From contig NZ_OBMQ01000008.1 in assembly GCF_900217795.1 (NCBI RefSeq), forward strand, positions 62,001-126,000: a stretch of 64,000 bases of DNA, in the 5' to 3' direction. Both the position numbers and the translations under genes were made by a program. The stretch is from Ureibacillus xyleni. Its GTDB lineage: Bacteria > Bacillota > Bacilli > Bacillales_A > Planococcaceae. This document shows, piece after piece, positions 14,816-24,332 of the stretch. Position 1 is the stretch's first letter; every line of letters begins with the position of its first letter. The notes under the pieces were generated by a model. That model worked only from the letters and a program-made list of their open reading frames with translations, was not told where the DNA came from and searched no databases.

Positions 14816-17158
14816 ATGAATTTAGATTTCCAACGTGAACAAAAACGATTGAATGGTGTGATGGATGTAATTACAGATCGAATACTTCAACTGGAATCGG
14901 AAACGTCAAAGCTCCGAAATGAAGTGGTAAATACTCGCAAGCACTTTTGGGATGAAGTCAAAGTGAATACAGATACGTTTGATGACTATTTAGAAACGAT
15001 TATTAGCTTAAGACAAGAAGCTCAAGCATTATCTGTCGGAGAAAGTACGCATGGTCACGCAGCAAGACGATTAGCTTCTTTACGCCGTATGCAGTCAGCT
15101 CCTTATTTTGGAAGAATTGATTTTCTGGAAGAGGGATATTCAGAACAGGAACAAATTTATATTGGTATTTCTTCGCTTATGGATTCAAGTGGTGAGGACT
15201 TCCTTATTTATGATTGGAGAGCACCGATTTCAAGTGTCTACTATGATTATGAGCCAGGACCTGCACAGTATATGACGCCGGGTGGTAAGATTAATGGAAG
15301 CCTAGAGAAAAAGTGGCAATATGTTATTCGTGATGGAAAACTGCAATCGATGTTTGACACAAGTCTCACAATTGGTGACGATGTTTTGCAACAAGTTTTA
15401 GGCAAAGGCGCGGATAAGTATATGCAGAGTATCGTTGCAACTATCCAAAAGGAGCAAAATCGAATTATTCGCCATGACCAAGGGCGTTTGCTGATTGTGC
15501 ATGGTGCAGCTGGCAGTGGTAAAACTTCTGCAGCACTTCAGAGAATTGCATTTTTATTATATAAATATCGTGATTATATAAAAGCAGACCAAATCATATT
15601 GTTTTCGCCAAATGCTTTGTTTAACAGCTATGTTTCCCATGTACTTCCCGAGCTCGGTGAAGAAAATATGCAACAAGTGACCTTTCAAGAATATTTGGAT
15701 CATCGTTTAAGTAAAGATTTCCACGTAGAAAATCCATATGATCAATTGGAGTATGTTTTAACAGCAACGAAAACTTCTTCGTATGATACAAGAGTTAAAG
15801 GTATTCAATTTAAAGCATCTGGCAAATTTTTTGATGCGATCAAACTATATAGAGAAACTTTAGAAACATCAGGCATGCTCTTTAAAGATGTAAAGTTCAG
15901 AGGGAAAATCATCATTTCGGCGCAACAATTATCACAGACATTTTATAGTGAGGGTATTTCACTAGATTTCCATAGCAGATTAGAAAAACTAAAGAAATGG
16001 CTAATGAGTAAATTAAAGGAAGTAGAAAAAATTGAAAGTTTGCAGCCGTGGGTAGAGGATGAAATCGAGCTACTCAGCAACGAGGCTTATCATAAAATTC
16101 ACAAGTATTTAGCTAAGAAAAATGGCTTTGAACGAGAAGAACAAGGTAACTATGAGATGGATCGTAAAGCGCTTGCTCGAGTAATCGTTCGCCTAAAATT
16201 AAAGCCACTAAGAAAACAAATTCAAGCGTTACAGTTTATTGATATACAAGGGATCTATGAGCAAATTTTTGCAAAACCATTATTGATGCAACAGTTATTA
16301 AAAGGAGAAGTACCTGAAAAATGGGAAGATATTTGTCAATCTACCCTTCAAATGTTAGAAGTGGGAAAACTGTATTATGAAGATGCAACACCGTTTTTAT
16401 TGTTGCAGGAATTGATTCTAGGTTTTGAAACGAATCGTTCAATCAAACATATCCTGATTGATGAAGCGCAGGATTATTCACCTTTTCAATTTGAGTTTCT
16501 AAAGCGCTTGTTCCCTTCAGCAAAGATGACAGTACTAGGTGATTTTAATCAAGCAATTTTTGCCCATGCAAGTGAAGTGGTCGATTTCCGAGTTCTTAAT
16601 CACTTATATGGAGAAAAAGAAACTGAAGTAATCAACATGACACGTAGTTATCGTTCAACAAAACCCATTATCGAATATACACGTAGTCTCATTGCGAATG
16701 GGGAACAAATTATTCCATTCGAACGTGCTGGTGAGCTTCCGGTGGTAACACAAGTGAATACTCATACAGAATTGCACAATTACATTATGTCTAAAGTTTC
16801 GGAATTGCAAAGTGAGGGCTATGGAAGTATTGCGATCATTTGTAAATCAGAGAAGGAAAGTAAGGCTGCATTTGAGGCGTTACACAAAATCGATGGTATC
16901 AAGCTTATAAAATATGGCTCAGCAGAATATGAGAAAGGGGTTGTAGTAATCCCTTCATATTTAGCAAAGGGTATTGAATTTGAAGCGGTCATTATTTACG
17001 ATGCATCTGAGCATATCTATGGAGATGAGAGTTTACGGAGAGTCTTTTACACGGCTTGTACGAGGGCAATGCATGAACTCCAGCTTTATAGCGTAGGAAA
17101 ACCTAGCCCTTTTATACAAAAGGCGTTGCGGGAAAGACTGCTTCATTCGAATTCCTAA
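14816..17158 (+). CDS. helD: HelD-type RNA polymerase recycling ATPase (UvrD-like helicase family)
   Basis: A 780-residue protein. The N-terminal coiled coil (residues 1-70) is the arm that enters the RNA polymerase secondary channel in HelD. The Walker A motif HGAAGSGKTSA is at about 228-238 and the Walker B LIDEAQDYSPFQ at about 547. QAIFAHA, MTRSYRST and the late VFYTACTRAMHEL are superfamily 1 helicase motifs. HelD removes stalled polymerase from DNA using ATP. The ATG at 14816 is best spaced after GAAGGAG; GTG 14807 overlaps that site. Confidence 0.92.
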   Translation: MNLDFQREQKRLNGVMDVITDRILQLESETSKLRNEVVNTRKHFWDEVKVNTDTFDDYLETIISLRQEAQALSVGESTHGHAARRLASLRRMQSAPYFGRIDFLEEGYSEQEQIYIGISSLMDSSGEDFLIYDWRAPISSVYYDYEPGPAQYMTPGGKINGSLEKKWQYVIRDGKLQSMFDTSLTIGDDVLQQVLGKGADKYMQSIVATIQKEQNRIIRHDQGRLLIVHGAAGSGKTSAALQRIAFLLYKYRDYIKADQIILFSPNALFNSYVSHVLPELGEENMQQVTFQEYLDHRLSKDFHVENPYDQLEYVLTATKTSSYDTRVKGIQFKASGKFFDAIKLYRETLETSGMLFKDVKFRGKIIISAQQLSQTFYSEGISLDFHSRLEKLKKWLMSKLKEVEKIESLQPWVEDEIELLSNEAYHKIHKYLAKKNGFEREEQGNYEMDRKALARVIVRLKLKPLRKQIQALQFIDIQGIYEQIFAKPLLMQQLLKGEVPEKWEDICQSTLQMLEVGKLYYEDATPFLLLQELILGFETNRSIKHILIDEAQDYSPFQFEFLKRLFPSAKMTVLGDFNQAIFAHASEVVDFRVLNHLYGEKETEVINMTRSYRSTKPIIEYTRSLIANGEQIIPFERAGELPVVTQVNTHTELHNYIMSKVSELQSEGYGSIAIICKSEKESKAAFEALHKIDGIKLIKYGSAEYEKGVVVIPSYLAKGIEFEAVIIYDASEHIYGDESLRRVFYTACTRAMHELQLYSVGKPSPFIQKALRERLLHSNS

Positions 17159-17220
17159 ATTTTTTACGAGTAAACAACAATGATTTGATTTAAAATAAAA
17201 AAGAAAAGGGGGAGTTCTTT

Positions 17221-18069
17221 ATTCACTCTATACATAAAATAGGTAACAGTTTTTGGTATATCACGCCAATTTCGTTAACGGACCGTCCGATTTTAGGCAT
17301 GGTGGTTGGTGAGAAAAAGACATTACTGATTGATGCAGGTAACTCAGAAAGTCACGTGAATTATTTTCTGAACGAACTGAAAAAAAGGGAAATTCCAAAT
17401 CCAGATCTCGTCGTCCTAACACACTGGCATTGGGATCATATTTTCGGTCTTTCCGCATTATCCCATACAGTTTCAATTGCTTCTACAGAGACTAGCATAG
17501 AAATGGAAAAGCTGATCCCATTTTCCTGGTCAGATGAGGCGATTGATGCGCGGGTAAAAGAAGGCGTAGAAATTGAATTTTGTGCCAAAGCAATAAAGGA
17601 AGAATACAAAAATCACCGGGACATTCAGGTTACGTTGCCAGATATGACGATTGAAAAAAGGGCAGAAATCAATCTTGGTGGTGTGACTTGTATCGTACAA
17701 CATGTGGGAGGGGACCATGCTGCAGATTCTGTCGTAGTGTATATTAAAGAAGAAAAGATTCTCTTCCTCGGGGATTGTATTTATCCAAAAATGTATGCCC
17801 CAAAAGTACACTATACAATTGAAGAAACCTTACGAGTACTAGATGAAATAGAATCCTTTGAAGCTGAAAACTATATACTTTCCCATCAACAACCCATTTC
17901 AAAAGAGGAATTTGATAGGGAAGTGACCTTGCTTAGAACCATTGCGAAATTTACAAAGATTTGTGAAGGTGATCAACAGAAAATAATGAAGGAATACGAA
18001 ACCTACGTAAAAAGGGAACTTACTGAAGATGAAATAGAGACCATCATCTATTTTGTAAATGGTTATTAA
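17221..18069 (+). CDS. MBL-fold metallo-hydrolase, probable ATT start
   Basis: Metallo-beta-lactamase fold hydrolase of about 282 residues. The metal site THWHWDHIFG (HxHxDH) and the late GDCIY and SHQQP give the usual ligands; VGGDHAADS replaces the common GHT. The frame contains family-like sequence (SFWYITPISLTDRPILG) upstream of the first ATG at 17299, and it stays open back to 17194 with no ATG, GTG, TTG or CTG. ATT at 17221 lies six bases after AAGGGGGAG and is the only plausible start, a rare initiation codon. Substrate unknown. Confidence 0.8.
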   Translation: MHSIHKIGNSFWYITPISLTDRPILGMVVGEKKTLLIDAGNSESHVNYFLNELKKREIPNPDLVVLTHWHWDHIFGLSALSHTVSIASTETSIEMEKLIPFSWSDEAIDARVKEGVEIEFCAKAIKEEYKNHRDIQVTLPDMTIEKRAEINLGGVTCIVQHVGGDHAADSVVVYIKEEKILFLGDCIYPKMYAPKVHYTIEETLRVLDEIESFEAENYILSHQQPISKEEFDREVTLLRTIAKFTKICEGDQQKIMKEYETYVKRELTEDEIETIIYFVNGY

Positions 18070-18079
18070 ATGATTCAAT

Positions 18080-18120
18080 AAAGTCATCAAAACATACTTT
18101 TAATGTTTTGGTGACTTTAT
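18080..18120 (+). terminator. Hairpin between the two MBL genes
   Basis: AAAGTCATCAAAACAT / ATGTTTTGGTGACTTT, a long stem but with a weak T tail; it may be an attenuator rather than a full terminator. Confidence 0.6.
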
Positions 18121-18132
18121 GGGGGAAGAAAA

Positions 18133-18828
18133 ATGAAGATTATAGAACTACCAATTGAATTTGAATTTAATGGGCAAGAAAATACCATTTATCCTAGCTT
18201 AATTATACTAAATAATGAACTCACTTTGGTCGATACAGGGTATCCAAATTTTTTACGTTTAATTGAAAATGAGATTATTCATAATGGATACGAAATGAAA
18301 AATTTGAAGAATATCATCATTACACACTATGATGATGATCATATTGGTTCCTTATCTGATTTCAAGGAAAAGTATCCTTGGATTAACATCATCGCTAGTG
18401 AAATGGAATCAAAATCCATTAGTGGCGAAATGAAGTCAGAGCGATTGGTTCAAGCCGAAGAAATACTAGAAAATATGCCACTTGACCAAATCGAATTTGG
18501 TAAATGGTTTATCAAGCAATTAAAGAATTTGAAGTATGTTTCGATTGATAAAAAGGTTCATGATGGTGATATGATTCTAGACAATAAATGTAAAGTAGTA
18601 GCAACACCAGGCCATACTTCAGGGCATATTTCTTTATATTTTCCAAGCTTAAAAAGTGTAATTACCGGGGATGCCGCTGTTCATGAAAATCATGAATTGG
18701 TCATTGCCAATCCACATTTTTGTCTAGATGTTGAAAGAGCAGAACAATCTTTGAGAAAGCTGAAAAACATGAAAGCTGAAACTTACTATTGTTATCATGG
18801 TGGTCCTAAACGTAAGTATGGGCGGTAG
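18133..18828 (+). CDS. MBL-fold metallo-hydrolase
   Basis: A 231-residue protein with LVDTGYP, the metal motif THYDDDHIGS (HxDDDH), ATPGHTSGHI and a GDAAVHEN segment: complete glyoxalase II-type metallo-beta-lactamase fold. It lies 63 bases after another MBL gene but is only distantly similar. Reaction unknown; hydrolysis of a thioester, lactone or phosphoester is possible. Confidence 0.85.
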   Translation: MKIIELPIEFEFNGQENTIYPSLIILNNELTLVDTGYPNFLRLIENEIIHNGYEMKNLKNIIITHYDDDHIGSLSDFKEKYPWINIIASEMESKSISGEMKSERLVQAEEILENMPLDQIEFGKWFIKQLKNLKYVSIDKKVHDGDMILDNKCKVVATPGHTSGHISLYFPSLKSVITGDAAVHENHELVIANPHFCLDVERAEQSLRKLKNMKAETYYCYHGGPKRKYGR

Positions 18829-18920
18829 GAAATTTAATTGAAGATTATTTGATAATTAATTATATTGTCTTATAAATTCTATTGTTATATTATTGGTTTA
18901 AATAACCAATATTGGAGTGT

Positions 18921-19922
18921 ATGCCCTTAATGAAAAGATTACTATTATTAATTCCGGTACTAATTATCGCTTTAATGGTACCAAGTATGACCACAGCTTC
19001 AGCTAATACAAATTATCACATGTGGAATGGGACTACGAAAGAAATCGACCTGTCGAAAGATGTACGAACGATTACATTTTCACAAGCAATCAATGAATCT
19101 CAATTACTTAAAAATGGTGCACAGCTTATTCAATTGTTTGATATTACAAATCCAGAAAATAAGCAACAACTCCTGACTTCTTTATCAATCGACCAAAAGG
19201 ATGCAAGAAAGGTTCATGTCCATCTGCAAAAAGGTTACGCTTATAAAGCCGGTCATACATATTCTTTAGTAATTGAAAAAGATGTTTCATCCGCAAAGTC
19301 AAAACCATTAGAACAAGGGGTACAATTTAACTTTAAGATGAATGATAAAGCTCCTGTTCCTATAACATTTGGGAAAAGTTATAAAGTGACAAACTTAGAC
19401 ACTTCAACTAAAAGAAACTATGTGAATGTGTCAAAAGGAGCATTTTATGTAGGATATAATCAATATGGAAATATGGAATGGGATGACGTAGATACCTATT
19501 ACACGTATATTCCTATGTTTGGTAATACTACTGCAATTATCTCTTACTTGCCGGGTGTAGATAGTGAAATTCTAGAACAAGAAAACTTTATGGTAGAACC
19601 AACGACAGATGTTGCATTTTATGGGATGAAAATTAACGAGGGAGACTCCATCGAAATTACGAATAATCATGATGAACAATCACTAAAAGTCTTTTTCGGA
19701 AATAAAGAAGCATCATCTCGTGTCTCCTATGTAAATTACTTGCAAGATGGTACAATCTTCCACTCAGAAACCGATCGACAAATAGAACGTTATGATTACA
19801 CGAGCGCAGTACAAGCAAAAGGCAAAGTAATCATTAAAAATTTAGGGAAGAATCCGTTATACGTATTTAGTCAAAAAACTAAGTGGGATTATACAGAAAT
19901 GAAAATGGTAAATGAAGATTAA
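18921..19922 (+). CDS. Secreted protein with N-terminal Ig-like (Big_5-type) domain
   Basis: A signal peptide (KRLLLLIPVLIIALMVPSM) is cut near TASAN. Residues about 40-145 look like a bacterial Ig-like domain of the type in Bacillales surface proteins (KEIDLSKDVRTITFSQ, with a VHVHLQKGYAYKAGHTYSL strand). The rest is not recognised. Starts at ATG 18921 or 18930; the ribosome site TTGGAG lies between the preferred spacings of both. Probably a cell-surface or secreted protein. Confidence 0.7.
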   Translation: MPLMKRLLLLIPVLIIALMVPSMTTASANTNYHMWNGTTKEIDLSKDVRTITFSQAINESQLLKNGAQLIQLFDITNPENKQQLLTSLSIDQKDARKVHVHLQKGYAYKAGHTYSLVIEKDVSSAKSKPLEQGVQFNFKMNDKAPVPITFGKSYKVTNLDTSTKRNYVNVSKGAFYVGYNQYGNMEWDDVDTYYTYIPMFGNTTAIISYLPGVDSEILEQENFMVEPTTDVAFYGMKINEGDSIEITNNHDEQSLKVFFGNKEASSRVSYVNYLQDGTIFHSETDRQIERYDYTSAVQAKGKVIIKNLGKNPLYVFSQKTKWDYTEMKMVNED

Positions 19923-19954
19923 AGCCATTCCAATTTAATATTTTTCCTAAAGAA

Positions 19955-19986
19955 GCGATTGCATAAAAAAGTGCAATCGTTTTTTA
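19955..19986 (+). terminator. Intrinsic terminator
   Basis: CGATTGCA / TGCAATCG stem plus T run. Confidence 0.85.
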
Positions 19987-20141
19987 CTTTACCAAAATAG
20001 TTCCAAATGCGCGTTTCCTGCAATCATACAGGAACGCCTTCTTTAGTTTGATATCATTATGATAGGTTTTGAGAATAAAAAGGGTTAGCTTTCGTTGTAC
20101 TTTATGAAAAAGCTTTTTCAATAACATAGGGAGCGAAGTAA

Positions 20142-20705
20142 ATGAAAAGTTCTTCAACCAACTTTATTAAGCGATTAAAAAAACAAAAAGAAGATGCACT
20201 CGAGTATATCATTGATGCCTATTTACCACTCGTCAAAACAATCGCTACGAAAATTTTACACAATATGAAACGACAAGATATTGATGAATGTATCAATGAC
20301 GTTTTTTTAACAGTTTGGCAAAATGCACACCAATTTCAAGGAGATGCACAAGATTTTAAAAAGTGGATTGGTATGATTGCAAAATATAAAGCAATCGATC
20401 GATATCGCCAAACCGAAAAACAAATGGCACGAGAACAAGTAGATGGACCACTTGAACATAAAGCGAGTAGTTTACAGACAGATCGATTCATCATACAACG
20501 TGAGGATAAAAATGAAATATTACTCGCTATTAGTCAATTAGCAGAAATTGATCGAGATATTTTCATCATGAAGTATTATTTGGAGCTATCCAATCAAGAA
20601 ATCGCAGAAAATTTAAGTCTTTCCAAAGCTGCTGTTGATAATCGCCTATATCGAGGGAAAAAGATATTAGCCACAAACACCAAATTAAAGGAGCGATTTT
20701 TATGA
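20142..20705 (+). CDS. ECF-type RNA polymerase sigma factor
   Basis: A 187-residue sigma-70 family protein of the extracytoplasmic-function group. Region 2 has DECINDVFLTVWQNAHQF and region 4 has SNQEIAENLSLSKAAVDNRLYR (helix-turn-helix). The start codon follows AGGGAG. The stop codon overlaps the next gene by four bases (ATGA), so sigma and partner are made together. It probably drives its own operon; no promoter could be assigned with confidence. Confidence 0.88.
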   Translation: MKSSSTNFIKRLKKQKEDALEYIIDAYLPLVKTIATKILHNMKRQDIDECINDVFLTVWQNAHQFQGDAQDFKKWIGMIAKYKAIDRYRQTEKQMAREQVDGPLEHKASSLQTDRFIIQREDKNEILLAISQLAEIDRDIFIMKYYLELSNQEIAENLSLSKAAVDNRLYRGKKILATNTKLKERFL

Positions 20706-21709
20706 GTATAAAAAAGTGGATGGATTTAGACATCGATAACCTTGAGCTTTTAGAAGTGACCAATTTGGAGAAGGCACGTGTCAAACAACATGTATTAAAA
20801 AAACATAAAAAAGCACCCTTTTGGCGAAATATTGCAGTTGCTTCTATTATCATTCTTGGTGCTACAGTGACAACTGGATTTGCCTTCCCGACAATCGCAT
20901 CACAAATTCCGTTTATGGATCAAATCATCAGTTATTTTAAGGATGAAAACCAGACTAATAATTTTGAAACCTTCTCGACCGATGTTGGACTTGTGCAGAC
21001 GAGTAATGGTATTACGGTCATGATTGAGAATGCAGTATATGATGGAACAAATATTACCGTATCTTATGCAATTGAAACGGAGCATCCATTTAACGATTCA
21101 CTGTCACATCACTGGTTTGATGTAGAGGGGGCAATAGCAGCTAGTGGTTCAGATGCAATGAAAAAAATTACCGACACACATTATGTTGGGATGACAACAA
21201 TTACACCAACCTTCAAAGGTGATGTACATCCTGAAACGGTGCAGGTAACTTGGAAGCCAACATCATTTTCAGATAATGAAGGGGTAGAAGTAAAAGGCGA
21301 TTGGTATTTTGCTTTCTCAGTCGAACGGTTAGAAGGAAACCTAGAACTACTGAACAAAACCGTGCAAAACAAAGATGTGACGTTTACCTTGCAATCTATT
21401 GAATATACCCCGGTATCAACAAATATTTCATATGAACAAGTGGTGTCGGATGAACTGCTTCAATCGTGGGATAGTGTGACACCTGTATTTAAAATTACAG
21501 ATAACCTTGGACATGTGTATTTAGATAAACTTAGTGGTGGAGGGATGTCTCCTGATCATTTTAAAACATTTAAAGGAACAACAGAATTTGGTACTATTCA
21601 GGAAGAAGCAAGTCAACTAATCATTCAACCAATTGGCATTGCAAGTTTGAATGATGGAAAAGGTCAAATAGAAATTGAACTTGATCCGATTGTGATTGAT
21701 TTGAAGTGA
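20702..21709 (+). CDS. DUF4179 anti-sigma-type membrane protein
   Basis: A 335-residue protein with a short cytoplasmic head of about 40 residues that should hold the sigma factor, a membrane helix (NIAVASIIILGATVTTGFAF), and a large outside part of DUF4179/DUF5643 type (TSNGITVMIENAVYDGTN, then HWFDVEGA, then YISYEQ-like strands). Such proteins are encoded after ECF sigma genes and are thought to be their anti-sigma factors. Its ATG lies within the stop of the sigma gene. Confidence 0.83.
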   Translation: MSIKKWMDLDIDNLELLEVTNLEKARVKQHVLKKHKKAPFWRNIAVASIIILGATVTTGFAFPTIASQIPFMDQIISYFKDENQTNNFETFSTDVGLVQTSNGITVMIENAVYDGTNITVSYAIETEHPFNDSLSHHWFDVEGAIAASGSDAMKKITDTHYVGMTTITPTFKGDVHPETVQVTWKPTSFSDNEGVEVKGDWYFAFSVERLEGNLELLNKTVQNKDVTFTLQSIEYTPVSTNISYEQVVSDELLQSWDSVTPVFKITDNLGHVYLDKLSGGGMSPDHFKTFKGTTEFGTIQEEASQLIIQPIGIASLNDGKGQIEIELDPIVIDLK

Positions 21710-21844
21710 CCTTTTTCATTTTATAGCATGTTTTTTATTCGTTTATTATTGGTGGGGTTCTTTACTTTCTGAACGTTATTCGTGGTAAAATGGTTGTGGT
21801 TTTATGAAACATCTGACAATTTCGTAGAGAAGAGGACTACATGC

Positions 21845-22480
21845 ATGAACTTTGAAGATTTAGTCATATCACGCCATTCTGCAGTGAACTTTATTAAAGA
21901 AGAAAAAATGACAGAAGAGGATTTTAAGAAAATCTTTGAATTAACAAAATTGGCACCAAGCGCTTTTAACTTACAATTCACAAATTATCTGGTAATCACA
22001 GACGAAGAAAAAAAGGAACGAGTAAGAGAGTTAAGCTATAACCAATATAAAATTCATACAGCAAGTGCTGTGATTATTGTAATGGGCAATAAAAAGAGTA
22101 TTGAGCCTTCAGAAGCAGAGAAAATCTATAGTCCAATGAAAATGCTAAAAATGATGGATGAAGTAGATTACGACATGACAATGGAAGCCATTAAAAATTA
22201 TGGTGAGGGCTTAAAAGAGGATCAACATAATATCGAACTGGAATTAGCCCGAAACACCGGCCTTCATGCAATGTTATTTATGCTAAGTGCAAAACATTTT
22301 GGATTTGATACATGTCCAATGCATGTTCATAATGTCGAGCAATTAAGAGCAGAGTTCAATATCCCAAATCACCTAATGCCAGTGATGATGATTACAATTG
22401 GGAAAAGCGTGGATAAAGAGCGCCCACGTGGATACCGTAAACCTGTGGGGGAATTTGTGAATTTTAATGGATATAAATAA
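21845..22480 (+). CDS. Nitroreductase family protein
   Basis: A 211-residue flavin-dependent oxidoreductase. It has the family start RHSAVNFIKEE, the FMN-binding LAPSAFNLQFTNY, ARNTGLHAMLFMLSAK, DTCPMHV, and ends MPVMMITIGKSVDKERPRGYRKP. It probably reduces quinones or nitro-compounds with NAD(P)H. The ATG at 21845 is the start; 21 further codons are open upstream but without a ribosome site. Confidence 0.9.
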   Translation: MNFEDLVISRHSAVNFIKEEKMTEEDFKKIFELTKLAPSAFNLQFTNYLVITDEEKKERVRELSYNQYKIHTASAVIIVMGNKKSIEPSEAEKIYSPMKMLKMMDEVDYDMTMEAIKNYGEGLKEDQHNIELELARNTGLHAMLFMLSAKHFGFDTCPMHVHNVEQLRAEFNIPNHLMPVMMITIGKSVDKERPRGYRKPVGEFVNFNGYK

Positions 22481-22493
22481 AATAGGTTTATCT

Positions 22494-22530
22494 GAAAAAG
22501 CGATTGCATAAAAAGTGCGATTGCTTTTTC
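22494..22530 (+). terminator. Intrinsic terminator
   Basis: AAAAAGCGATTGCA / TGCGATTGCTTTTT stem with two wobble pairs, resembling the hairpin at 19955. Confidence 0.75.
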
Positions 22531-22629
22531 TTTTAATAGTATAGTTTAAGGGGTGTTCAAAGACTATAAAAGAAGGGAAGTAATGCAGATTTACTCATAT
22601 TGCATACTCTCTATTATTAAGGACTTTAC

Positions 22630-22992
22630 TGAACGACTTTCATAGACCCTTGAAGGACAAAACCCCATGGAAAAGCGAATGGAGTGACCTTCATACGCCC
22701 GAGGAAAGTCAAAACCACGAGGAAAAGCGAATGGAGTGATCTTCATACGCCCGATGAAAGACAAAACCACGAGGAATAGCGAATGGAGTGACCTTCATAC
22801 GCTCGATGAAAGACAAAACCCCGAGGAAAAGTGAATGGAGTGACCTTCATACGCGGGATGACCGACAAAACACCATGGAATAGCGATTGGGTGACCTTCA
22901 TCATACGCGGGATGATCGACAAAACATCGAAGAAAAGTGATTACCTTAATCACCTAATGAAACACAAAACCCCGAGAAAAAGTGATAACTAT
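22630..22992. repeat. Minisatellite: about seven 52-bp tandem units
   Basis: Units begin with GACAAAACC at 22656, 22708, 22760, 22812, 22864, 22918 and (decayed) 22963. Each contains GCGAATGGAGTGACCTTCAT. The first four periods are exactly 52 bp, the fifth is 54 bp, and the last two are worn. The period is not a multiple of three and no ORF spans the array. The partial first unit (GACTTTCATAGACCC) resembles the 3' end of the gene that follows (GACCTTCATAGACC). Confidence 0.9.
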
Positions 22993-23056
22993 ATTGAATT
23001 TTTTAACTGAAATAAAGACCGGCTGTATTAGTTGGAATTCACATTATCAATAGATT

Positions 23057-23563
23057 CTACTTTACGACCTTCATAGACCTTGCAATTTCTAACATGATTT
23101 CTTTAGGAATCCTTGAACTATTCATTTCAATAGAAGTTCCATCCTGTGTCCATAGCAATAATCCGCCCGTGATTAGTTCTCCTTTCGTATCTACCTCTCC
23201 ACTGTTCCCCCATGAGCTAAAAATGCCTTTATTTGCATTTATATCAACTTCCTCTGCATTTGGACTTAGAAATTTCCCTTTATTGGAAGATCCTTTACGC
23301 TGTTCAATTCCGACTTTAAGGATAGTGTCGTCTTTATCCATATAGTGCAATCTGAAATGTGTAAAGTTTTCTTCATCTATAGGGTATGTCTTAATCTCTA
23401 ATGTCCAATCAGTAGGTGTTTTCTCGGGTACAAAGACGGGGAAATCCACCTTTTCTTTCACTTCTGAAACTGTGATGCTGTCATGGTTGTACTTGATTTC
23501 CTTTGCTTGGACTACAAATGGCGTAAAGAAGATTGTAACGATAGCAATTATCTTTAGTAGCAT
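23057..23563 (-). CDS. Secreted DUF4367-like protein
   Basis: A 168-residue protein with a signal peptide (LLKIIAIVTIFFTPFVVQAKE) and a domain that recalls DUF4367 (VDFPVFVPEKTPTDWTLEI; late ISRxPKEIMLEIARSM-type ending). Start ATG behind TAGGAGGTGG. DUF4367 is often the outer part of sigma-regulatory proteins; here it is a free secreted domain. Function unknown. Confidence 0.65.
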   Translation of the reverse strand: MLLKIIAIVTIFFTPFVVQAKEIKYNHDSITVSEVKEKVDFPVFVPEKTPTDWTLEIKTYPIDEENFTHFRLHYMDKDDTILKVGIEQRKGSSNKGKFLSPNAEEVDINANKGIFSSWGNSGEVDTKGELITGGLLLWTQDGTSIEMNSSRIPKEIMLEIARSMKVVK

Positions 23564-23767
23564 GTGTTAACCACCTCCTAATGGGCTATAGGTAGTAGCA
23601 TTTCCTTATTAGGTTCAATTATTAGGCTACATCAAGGGTATTTGAAAAAGGTTATCTAAATGTATGGAAGAAACTAATAGAATCGGGTGTGCGAGGGGAA
23701 TGCACTAAAGGCTAGATTCGCATATTGCTAAAATCTAGCCGAATACCAAATGCGCCTATAGAAAACC

Positions 23768-24313
23768 TCATTTAAAGTGGATAAACTCTATCGCCTTTGT
23801 AGAACTGTTTAAACTTAATACATTGATCCTAATTAAATAATTAATAAATTTTCTAAGGCATATAGTCCAGATGCTGACGTAAACAAGGGAAAATAAAGTA
23901 TAACTCACTAAAGTTAAAGGAATTGAATCCACACTTATAAAATCTCCAAATGCTGAAATCCCCACAATATAAGTTAGTAAAATCATGCCTATAGATAATA
24001 TTATGCTCGAATAGAAAATAGAAACAAACAACCCCTTCCGATAAAGAAATGTTCCTAAAACAATCCCAAGTAATCCAGTAGTAAACAGCAAAATTACAGC
24101 TTCTTGCACATTCACTAAAACAAGAATCAACGCAGAAGCAAAAAATACCGCCAATCCAAGAGAAATATTAGACAAAGCTGCAATTGCAATAGGAAGTGTA
24201 CTTAATGGACTTAAAAGCAAACCAATCGCAGGTAAAAATACCGGTGCCGATTGCATGGATACCGTAAGTGTGGTTAAGACACCCCCAATACTAATGAACC
24301 TCATCTTGTTCAT
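23768..24313 (-). CDS. Membrane protein with about six helices
   Basis: A 181-residue very hydrophobic protein (GGVLTTLTVSMQSAPVFLP, then GLAVFFASALILVLV). The ATG at 24313 lies behind AAAGGACGGG. It follows the sugar-dehydrogenase-like gene by 19 bases, so they are probably one transcript. Its fold recalls substrate-binding (S) components of ECF transporters, but no motif proves it. Confidence 0.6.
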   Translation of the reverse strand: MNKMRFISIGGVLTTLTVSMQSAPVFLPAIGLLLSPLSTLPIAIAALSNISLGLAVFFASALILVLVNVQEAVILLFTTGLLGIVLGTFLYRKGLFVSIFYSSIILSIGMILLTYIVGISAFGDFISVDSIPLTLVSYTLFSLVYVSIWTICLRKFINYLIRINVLSLNSSTKAIEFIHFK

Positions 24314-24332
24314 TTTTCCCGTCCTTTTAGTA

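Noticed and set aside
22630..22992. Possible CRISPR array
   Set aside because: The whole 52-bp unit repeats with no unique spacers, and no cas gene is near.
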